Positions 56,610 through 64,000 of a stretch of 64,000 nucleotides of DNA are shown here, piece by piece. A program made the translations under genes and the position numbers. The number at the start of each line of letters is the position of its first letter. Positions within the stretch are counted from its first letter, which is position 1. Below the pieces are notes generated by a model. The model ran no database searches. It saw only the letters and a program-made list of their open reading frames with translations, and had not been told where the DNA came from. Source of the DNA: Hanleya hanleyi (Eukaryota > Mollusca > Polyplacophora > Lepidopleurida > Hanleyidae). The stretch covers positions 62,001 to 126,000 of the forward strand of contig JAVTVY010045494.1 of NCBI GenBank assembly GCA_036873755.1. The letters are read 5' to 3'.

Positions 56610-56810
56610 GAGCTATATACAGGCGATACTGCTTATAGCGTTGGACACCGAAGTTAAGCAACATTAAGCTCGGTCAATAATTGGATGGATGACCGGGTGC
56701 TGTATTGGCTGGGCTGATCAGTGTCCAGGGTAACTGTGAGTACTCTTGTGTTCTGGCACATGTGGGCACCGTCGTGATATGACTGAAACAAGGTTGAAAA
56801 CGACGTTAAA
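56610..56810 (+). mobile_element. 5S-rRNA-derived SINE
   Basis: The head keeps the 5S gene's internal control region: CCGAAGTTAAGCAACATTAAG (box A-like, about 56648-56668) and TTGGATGGATGACCGGGTGCTGT (box C-like, about 56681-56703). The body ends GTCGTGATATGACTGAAACA, GGTTGAAAACGACGTTAAA, a tail widespread in invertebrate SINEs. It is not a functional 5S gene because the 5' third is degenerate. The tail meets the end of a reverse R1b copy directly at 56811, so one element inserted at the edge of the other. Confidence 0.8.
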
Positions 56811-57260
56811 TTGGAGCGATATGAAAGAGGTGGGAAAAATTGATGTCTGGTGACTATAAAGCAACCATATGACTCTACAAGCAAGTATTCGCAGACACCT
56901 AACATTCCGACCTGAGAATACGGTGGATTCTCGGACGTAGCCTTAGTATCTCAGCCGCGCTTATTGCGTTTGTTCATGTGGAGACTATGAAGTATCCACA
57001 AGGCCCCTAGCACCGGCTTATGTGGAATTAGATACGCTACATGTAGCTCTGGAGCTGTGATGACAGATCAGCTCAAACAACTCATCTGATGTTAATGGAT
57101 GAGCATCATGGACGTCTGATGGAGTAAACGCCTTAACATGGGGTAACCTGGTAAATGCAAGAAACCTAGAAAAACTAACCTGTAATGTCCGACGTCATAC
57201 GGCTTAAATTTCCTATCGAAACAATAAACCTACATATATTTGTCGAGTGACAGTTAAATC
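56811..57260 (-). repeat. R1 family copy, module b, reverse orientation
   Basis: TGGAGCGATATGAAAGAGGT, AATACGGTGGATTCTCGGAC, AAGGCCCCTAGCACCGGCTT, ATGGATGAGCATCATGGACG and CCTACATATATTTGTCGAGT give the b module in reverse. It is the fullest b copy. Confidence 0.8.
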
Positions 57261-57404
57261 TTACTACTCATTCACCTTACTGCCATTCACAATCGCCTGA
57301 ATAACATAAATTTGATATCTAATCTCAAAGAAATTTTAACTGAGTTTTATAGATACAACAATGCATCACGGGATATCTTCCAGTTTTAAAATGATACTGA
57401 TTGG

Positions 57405-58156
57405 TCAGTTGAGGTTTTCGAAATGATATCCAGAATTTTCATTGGCCCGTGAAGAAAATTGAAAGGAATCCCGCCAATCGTCAAGTTTCTGTAAATGGTG
57501 ATTGAAAACTTGTCCGATAAGGATTTCATCTTTTTTTGCCAGTGCATTAATACCGGAACGATAATCGCTTCCCTGCGGGCGAAACAATCGATATTTCATT
57601 TATACTTTGTGATGACCAACATTTGCTCTTGTAATCAAGTGATCATCCAAATAGTAGCGCCCAGACCGTTATAACTAACGCTCGAACGATGTTTTCATAT
57701 CGTTTAATCTACCGAGGATCTATTAGGATCTGACTGATAAAAATGTTCTTCTCTCCTCTCCGATATAACTCTAGCATACTTAATATCTATTGCTGACCAC
57801 AGTGGCATTTCAAACATTTCTTCCGTTCCGTTTAACGGCTGATCGGGTTTTGAATTTCTGAATTTTGTTTTCACAGAAGCAGCTGATGAAATATGAAAAA
57901 TGTAGTGTATTAAATGTATTTCCGGCAAACTGATTGCAGATGTTGAATTTTCATTCTCCTTAATCAGATACGGTTAATAGTAGTATGGAGCTGTTGAGGA
58001 GAGTGATGGGTTGAGTGTAAACGCCATCTGTTTTAGATATCCGTGGTAGTCAACGGAGACGGGACTGGCACAGGAAAGATACATTTGAACAATGCCACAA
58101 ATCGAGATAAAAATTTGACTCCTGGTACACCGCGATGTCTTGCTATAGTTCATCAA
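57405..58156 (-). pseudogene. Probable decayed two-exon gene, unidentified
   Basis: One minus-strand frame stays open from 58156 to 57704 (about 150 codons) except for a single TAA at 57974-57976. It includes SQIFISICGIVQMYLSC, then TKFRNSKPDQPLNG, EEMFEMPLWSAIDIKYARVI and SERREEHFYQSDPNRSS. A donor-like TCG/GTAGAT (GT at 57712-57713) and an acceptor-like CGCCCGCAG (57573-57581) define a possible 141-bp phase-0 intron. The second exon (57572 down to 57405) reads GSDYRSGINALAKKDEILIG, QVFNHHLQKLDDWRDSF and so on to a stop. The text is protein-like and the splice phase works, which favours a real or recently dead gene. I do not recognise the family. Confidence 0.4.
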
Positions 58157-58199
58157 ATCTGTTGGTCGATTCTCGCTTGCGAGATAATGTGTTTTATGT

Positions 58200-58315
58200 A
58201 TACTCTGGGTTGAATGTGAGGTAGCGAGAGTGGCTTTCCTGTGGGGCCATATGGTTGCTTTTTAGTCGCAAGGCATTGTCAATTTCCCTCACGTCTTACA
58301 TATCTCTCTGCTAAA
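58200..58315 (+). repeat. R1 family fragment, module b 3' end
   Basis: GGTTGAATGTGAGGTAGCGA, GGCCATATGGTTGCTTTTTA and TTACATATCTCTC are the end of the b module. The core is absent. Confidence 0.65.
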
Positions 58316-58324
58316 AGTGTGATA

Positions 58325-58720
58325 TATATATAGCGTCTAGTCCGTCAATCATTATTCAGCCGTCGTCATTTAGAATAATAATGGAGTCCATAATCCAAAT
58401 ATCTAATTAATGTAGCAGCATTAGCATCAAAATCAATCATAGTATATATAATCATAGGCCAGTTTACGGCAAGACGGAAGTGGTCAACAGTTTTCAATGA
58501 TGCCGGTGTGATGGGTAAGACTGTCCCTGTGATTAGTGTCCTTTTTCATATCCTTTTCTATTGGAACCACGGACGTACACTTGTCCCCAATGTGGAGAAA
58601 AGTGTCCTGGCTGGGTAAGAAGATAGGGGCCGGACACTCTTAGCCGGCGGACATTCATAGCCTCCACACAACAAGATATGATGTTCCAAAAATATCGAAT
58701 CCGTAGTTCTGATCAGTATT
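58325..58720 (-). repeat. R2 dispersed repeat, copy 5, with 166-bp insertion
   Basis: GCGTCTAGTCCGTCAATCAT through TTTTCAATGATGCCGG (58506), then foreign sequence (58507-58672), then CAAGATATGATGTTCCAAAA. The insert starts TGTGATGGGTAAGACTGTCC and ends CATAGCCTCCACACA. It has repeated GTGTCC/TGTCCCC words and a GGGGCCGGACACTCTTAGCCGGCGGACA stretch, and is seen nowhere else in the window. Confidence 0.7.
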
Positions 58721-59105
58721 CTTAGTCTATTTGATCTTCTTTGTCAAGTCGTTATATAGTCAGAGGTATATCTCAGTCACGCTTTTTCAAAATGTTAGAA
58801 AATATGTGTAAAGAGTGGTGTTAGGAGCAGATATAACAAGTGACGTATGTCAAACCGCGTAGATCGAGTTTCGTGAAGTGGCAAGCATCGCACTATTTCC
58901 CCGTTGGAAGGTGCAAGTCTTTGATGTCATCAATGTGGAAAACTACCGTCAGCTTCTCTCTTGCGAGAAACCATCTTCTCTGTGTTTATTTTTATTTTGT
59001 GCATAATTATAATTGATGCTGATTGTCATATGATTTAAATTATTTTACGCAGAAATTCATTTGCGGACGATGGGTGAATATTGACTTTCGGATCTAACGC
59101 CAATA
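58721..59105. other. No feature seen
   Basis: ATATCTCAGTCACGCTTT near 58764 is an R1 edge word. Nothing else is supportable. Confidence 0.3.
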
Positions 59106-59109
59106 CTCT

Positions 59110-59908
59110 GTGAAAACGGATAGTGGAGAGCCAATTTTCGAGTGCAATTTAGTCGTTAGTGATATGAGAGAATGGTCACATCAGTCTTATTCAAAGTTTA
59201 ATAACCAATGGATCTTTCTGCTGACATTACAAACGGTTAAAAAAACTTCCCTGAGAACTCTACCGGAAATTCCTCTCGTTGACCAAAAGCTTTTTTATTC
59301 TTTGAAGCAACATAGGCGCTCTATAAATTGGAGTAATCTTTCATGCCAATCTTCTGATAGTCTCAATCAACTGATTTCAAAGAAAGGACAACTGGACAGT
59401 CTGCCAGTTAGAGATTTCTATCCAAACCGTCCATCAGCTATTTGATACCGAAAAAAATTGTCCCCCTTTGGGCGAATCATTTGATATTTCCTGTCTACTC
59501 CATGACCAAAAGCTCCTCGGGTGACCAATGGTCTAACAAATATCATTGCTATGTGTTTTATAGCCAACGGTCGATGTATCGCTTCCGATGGTTCAATCTT
59601 GAGCGAATCGATCTGAAGGGAACAGGCAAAACTGGCCTTCACCTCTCTCTGAATGTCTCTGAGATAGTTGTACTTGAATGATGAAAATGTGCCTGAAACA
59701 ATCCTATAATAAATGTGGCCTTTCATTGCATTCCGATAGTATTGGTGTGGTAGTTCATGAACTTCTCTTTGACAGTGTCACAACGGAACAGAACGTCAGA
59801 ACAAATGATGCCACTAGGTTTCTCCTCGAGTATGTAAACAACGCAGCCTATCAAGGGGATTGGACAAAAGGTGGACACGACAGGACTCAACGGAAGCTGC
59901 ACACATGA
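59110..59908 (+). pseudogene. Run of three overlapping open frames, unidentified
   Basis: Frames 59110-59445, 59442-59681 and 59678-59908 follow each other with 4-base overlaps and successive -1 shifts. They give about 265 codons of plus-strand open sequence (for example GLSLHSDSIGVVVHELLFD in the last). The first and second lack a proper ATG. A 102-codon minus-strand frame overlaps too. This could be a frameshifted remnant of one coding sequence, or chance in a stop-poor stretch. No family motif was recognised. Confidence 0.2.
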
Positions 59909-60700
59909 TGTTCTAAGTATATCACTCTGTTGATTCCCTTATCGCAATCCCCAACAACGCACAGCCCCTTGACATAGATGAGAATAGAAACAGGTGCCTT
60001 TTGAGAAACATTTTTATCAGTCTTAATGAACAATTGAGAATTGAAACAACCGTCGAGATGAATGTGTAATATCCACATAGCGAACCGAACTAATATTAAA
60101 GAAATTCCCGCCGGTTTACTCATACGTTCACTGGTCCAAAGCCATGTATTCCATTATGCCTCTCATCCAAAAGTCTTCAGTAGCCTGAGGTGATTGAATT
60201 CTGATTGCGAGAAATCTAACGGCAATTGTAAGAATCTAATTTATTTGAATGCCGATAGCCGTTGATTGAAAGAAGGAAACGTTAGAAGGAAAATATCTCG
60301 GCACGATCGATCACAATGCAATTATTAAACTGGGATCACGAACAAAAATAATATGGATATGCCCTTGGGTATAGAATATTTATGAAGCGAGTTTATGTTA
60401 GAAAGCACTGCTGATGTTTCCTAGTAATCCGGAATGAATGATTTAGGTGGTCCATGCCATCGTTTCTCTTTTCTTAAAAACACATTGCGGACATCCTTCA
60501 AGCCATTTGGTATCAAAAACTTAGAAAGTACACGTCAGAAGGATTGGGTCAAATTGACGAGATTTTGTTTTTGTTTAGACGCGATATGGAACCGTGATCA
60601 GGATTTATTGTTTCGAATAAGTAGAAAACGAGCCAGATATTTGGATAAATAACTATATAAAGATGCAAATGGCTCACACACACACATCGAATTTACGTCA
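59909..60700. other. No gene supported
   Basis: A 72-codon frame at 60434-60652 starts with ATG but has no recognisable motif. It lies just upstream of the RT remnant and could be decayed element sequence. Confidence 0.3.
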
Positions 60701-60714
60701 AAGATTTGACATAA

Positions 60715-60900
60715 TCATTAACATGATAGAAAGGCCTTCATCGGGCATATGCATGTCTCGGTTCACATAGTTTGCATTTGCTAGATTCTGTCAAAAATGT
60801 GATGATTTTAAAGGATTTTGCGAAACTTGATTTGACATGGCGACACCATCAAGCGCCTTTACTCAACGCTTCTGGAACATGATGATAATTATCAAACGCT
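60715..60900 (+). pseudogene. Small RT remnant related to 38285-38965
   Basis: A plus-strand frame reads PSSGICMSRFT, stop, FAFARFCQKCDDFKGFCE. This matches the PAYGVYISRLVAFARSC..DYFN segment near 38780-38860. At DNA level CTCGGTTCACATAG.TTGCATTTGCTAGATTCTGT parallels CTCGCCTAGTAGCATTTGCTAGATCTTGT. Only about 60 codons are recognisable. Confidence 0.65.
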
Positions 60901-61369
60901 GATAGGAAAGAGCGATATCAGGATGTACGATGTTTCCAGCTACCTTTTGTAAAATGCGCCTAATTTCGCTTCATCATGGTTAAACAGTGGAACTCTCCAT
61001 ATACGAAGTGACAAATAGCTGTGTCACGTGACCTATGGTTAGACCAGATTGCCTGGAAAGTGATGGAAACCCTTTTCCGTTGTTCATACTTATGAAGCTA
61101 GTAAGCTAGATTGAGTTTATAAACGAAAAGAAATGGGCACTGGTCCAAATACGGTGAATTTATGACACAGAATTGAAACCCGTAATACAGGATCATACGT
61201 TTTCATATCTCTGATTGACATTCTTGCCCTACCGTAACCTCTGTGTCTTGACTAAATTAATCTCGCATGATATCAGTCACAATCGAAACGTGACCGAGAT
61301 AATATACTGTAGAAATCGACTTGGAAAAACTTACTTGTATAAAGGAATATTGCATGATACGAATTTTAC

Positions 61370-61445
61370 ATCGAATTACACATGAAGATAGGCTTTCAAG
61401 ACAGAAGCGGTCAACAGTTTGCAATGGTGTCAGCAAGCTTTTATT
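61370..61445. repeat. R2 dispersed repeat, copy 6 (fragment)
   Basis: ACACATGAAGATAGGCTTTC, AGAAGCGGTCAACAGTTTGC and AATGGTGTCAGCAAG parallel the middle of R2 (ACATAGGCTTGTTTCC, AGAAGCGGTCAACAGTTTTC, AATGATGCCGGCAAG). Confidence 0.55.
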
Positions 61446-62650
61446 GATGTTTCATTATATTTGTATCATTAACCGACATTTTTATCCAAACGAATTCCCA
61501 ATTCTACACAAATTGAAAAACCCCTAGCGACAATTGACCTTTCGGACTGTGAGCATTCGTTGCTATGAGTGATATATTGTCACCGAACTTTGAGTAGAAG
61601 AATATATACTATATCAAAACCAAACAAGTTGTTGCAAGAAAAAAACCCCATCCTGTGGATGAAATCCTTTTTACGTATGCATAAGAACGCTCTCTCAGCT
61701 CTGAATTTGGTATATCGCTGATTACGTCTCCACGAGGGATGGAGAATTATAGAGTATTATACCTTCAAAACTAGAGTAGTTTTATATAATAAAAGTATGA
61801 TGTTCTTCGTGAAATCGTATTCAGATGATTGATGTTGGCCCATACATGTACAACGGATGTCTGAGCTATATTTAGCTGTAGTAAACTGTATGGATATATA
61901 CATCTGGCTATTAAATACACACTATATGCGAGACGAATCATATTATCTAAATGGTTAAATATAAGAAATGTATAATATGTGAATGGGAGAACTACCATCA
62001 TATCTACAGACATGTAAGGGTGTGTCAGATGCTTTTAACATGTGAATGTGATAGAGTGAAGTCCATCACTTCAACCCGGGTTTCAAGAATAATATTCAAC
62101 TTAGATTACAATTTGTATTAAGACCTCTTACAATTGGCTGTGTTGTGCACAGTAGGTCCCATAGTCATCGGATGATCAGGTGATACGGATCTGTTAGAAC
62201 GTCGTCCTCCATCCTAATATTTCCTGCCATGACCTTGGCAACGATATCGGATACCGGAACACATTTTCGTATCACAGTCGTATTTCTTGGGCCCCTGCAT
62301 TCCCCACTTCCAACTCAGTTAAATGCTATCCAAGCATTTTAAATAAAATTGCAATATCTACTATACAAGCCAACAGATCCGATATTCGACAGCCAACCAT
62401 CGTGCACGAATAATTTTCTCGTCCATGAATGAAGCGCCTAACCCGGCTCTAAGCAGGCATACCAAATATATTTTGTGTATCAGCTATAACCGTCATAAGA
62501 ACTGACCGGAGACTCTAAATTCATAACGCTTGTTGGCGCCCTATTACGAAATAGTTTATAGAATCAGATAATCTTGGATAGGGAATACTTACGTTTATCT
62601 TAATTACATCATGCGCTAAAACGTAACGGAGATATTTCGGACTGACAATG
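61446..62650. other. No feature seen
   Basis: AT-rich sequence with only short frames. No repeat noticed. Confidence 0.35.
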
Positions 62651-62652
62651 CC

Positions 62653-62725
62653 TTACATTTTAGGTTCTTAACCATCGACGACATAATGTTACATTTTAGG
62701 TTCTTAACGATCGACGACATAATGT
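62653..62725. repeat. 36-bp direct tandem duplication
   Basis: TTACATTTTAGGTTCTTAAC then CATCGACGACATAATG (62653) is repeated at 62689 with one change (CGATCGACG). Confidence 0.9.
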
Positions 62726-63528
62726 TTCAAGCTGTCATGTTCAATCATCTAGCTTAGTCCAGTTTAAAATAATTTGTACGGAGGATATTCTTCTACGAAA
62801 TAAAGCAATCATTTCTGTAACATATTACCGTTCTCTACCGGTTTCTCCTGATTTTGGTAACGCAGGATTGGGCGATTTTGTCATCATTGTAAGCACTATA
62901 ATCGGGTATAATGTCTGGTTTAGGGGCAATAGACTGAAGGACTTCAATTTGTTGTGATGATTGTCTTGTTATGCAAGTTAATAAACATGGCCCGAAATTC
63001 AAGTAATTAGTTTTGTAATGATACAATGAACTCTCATCTGACCAGAGTTGTTCACAGTATTCCCACACAGACAAAATGTGAACATTTCACCAGTCTCTCT
63101 ATGGTATCTTGAATGCCCTTGGAGACAGTCACGCCAGTCAATCAATACTTCGAAACCACAACACGTCTAACATCTACTGTGGTAATTAATCCAACGAGCA
63201 CTAAAACGTATAATGTGTCATAACCCACGGTCGAACAATCGCTTCGAATGACTCGATTCATCAGGCTTCATAACGTTTCACTGTATCTCTTGCAACTGGA
63301 AAACAGTCTCCAATATACCGGTAGGCAATGGGTTTAGGGTAGAGTTGTGCTGAAACACTCCACCAAAATAATGGTTACCAGTACTTTTTGGTTGAAATCT
63401 CGCCACCTGTACAGACCTTTTGGTCTTTGATATATGTTGGCATTTGTGGGAAGTTGATGCTGGGTAGACATCGGGCCTTACAGACTAGTATTACATGTGT
63501 TAAATGCCGTCATTTTCATCTGACAACG
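62726..63528. other. No feature seen
   Basis: Short frames only, no repeats or RNA signals. Confidence 0.35.
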
Positions 63529-63840
63529 ATACAGCTCACCAATTTCCAGTGTACGAGTTGTCACAGCGAAACAACTCATCAATTACCAATATACGAGTTG
63601 TCAGAGCATTTCCATCATAGCTCTCTAGATTTGTATCTAATACCGCTTATGCCGGAGCTAGGGGCCGTGTGGTCATATCATCAAGTTGCCACGTGAACAG
63701 GTACAATAAAAGCGTATCACGAATCGCTAGATTCTTGGTATGTGCTTTAGAATTGGTTAACCGGAAGATTATACTGTGAAGTCATATGACTCTGTCAGTA
63801 TGTCGGTACCCCTTCCCACTTCCCTTATATGCGTTTTAAT
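63529..63840 (+). repeat. R1 family copy, module a, with duplicated 5' edge
   Basis: CAGCTCACCAATTTCCAGTGTACGAGTTGTCA is followed by a second version (AACTCATCAATTACCAATATACGAGTTGTCA), a duplication of about 44-47 bp. Then come GCTTATGCCGGAGCTAGGGG, GTGAACAGGTACAATAAAAG and CTAGATTCTTGGTATGTGCT through TTCCCTTATATGCGTTTTAA. It is collinear with 17426-17735. Confidence 0.8.
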
Positions 63841-64000
63841 GACACGTATGCGTAAACTTTATATACTCACAAAAACCACCACGACCACTGTTGTAATGAA
63901 AGAAAGAATCAGTATACAGTAGTTGTATGGCGTCAAATGTTTTGCCCCTATGAATGAACAATCGCGTTGGGCACCAGCATCGAGAGACCAGTCTACGAAA

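Noticed and set aside
56610..56730. Possible 5S rRNA gene
   Set aside because: Only the internal control region is conserved. The 5' third is degenerate and a SINE tail follows.

Overview
This is animal nuclear DNA. It is AT-rich, gene-poor and full of old mobile elements, with no dense gene array, no operon-like gene order and no CRISPR. A Penelope-like retroelement, a Crypton-type tyrosine-recombinase gene, a 5S-rRNA-derived SINE, two tRNA-derived SINE candidates and TTAA-flanked MITEs together suggest a marine invertebrate. A lophotrochozoan such as a mollusc is my best guess from the style of the SINE tails, but this is weak evidence.

Layout. 0-4 kb: a credible terminal coding exon (1930-2216) with a poly(A) signal, a 60/41-bp minisatellite (2590-3215), and a small two-TM ORF (3607-3930). 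5.56-8.53 kb: three head-to-tail copies of a ~990-bp non-coding unit. 9-13.7 kb: a SINE, dispersed-repeat copies and short tandem repeats. 13.9-15.9 kb: a TTAA MITE beside a 5'-truncated Penelope-like element (PLE). 19.5-23.4 kb: two well-bounded TTAA MITEs with a decayed acidic coding stretch between them. 24.1-25.5 kb: the Crypton-type recombinase, intact except for one frameshift. 29.7-50 kb: a diverged direct segmental duplication. Its second copy carries a 7,717-bp terminal-inverted-repeat element (41053-48769) flanked by TA, and the first copy preserves the matching empty site at 34496-34497. Inside that element lies a 638-bp GATATC-palindrome MITE with a perfect 81-bp inverted repeat and a CACTTC target duplication. 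54-64 kb: more dispersed repeats, a 5S-derived SINE, a probable decayed two-exon gene (57405-58156, minus) and a small reverse-transcriptase remnant.

Two dispersed families dominate. R1 has at least 13 copies or fragments; its core reads roughly GCCGGTGCTAGGGGCCGTGTGG then CATGAACAGCTACAATAAAAGCG, joined to three alternative 3' modules called a, b and c here. R2 is a ~240-bp repeat with six copies and a chance conserved ORF.

No complete, confidently functional host gene is visible. Host content is limited to the 1930-2216 exon and a few low-confidence exon-like stretches. All boundaries and family calls were made by eye, without alignment or database search.
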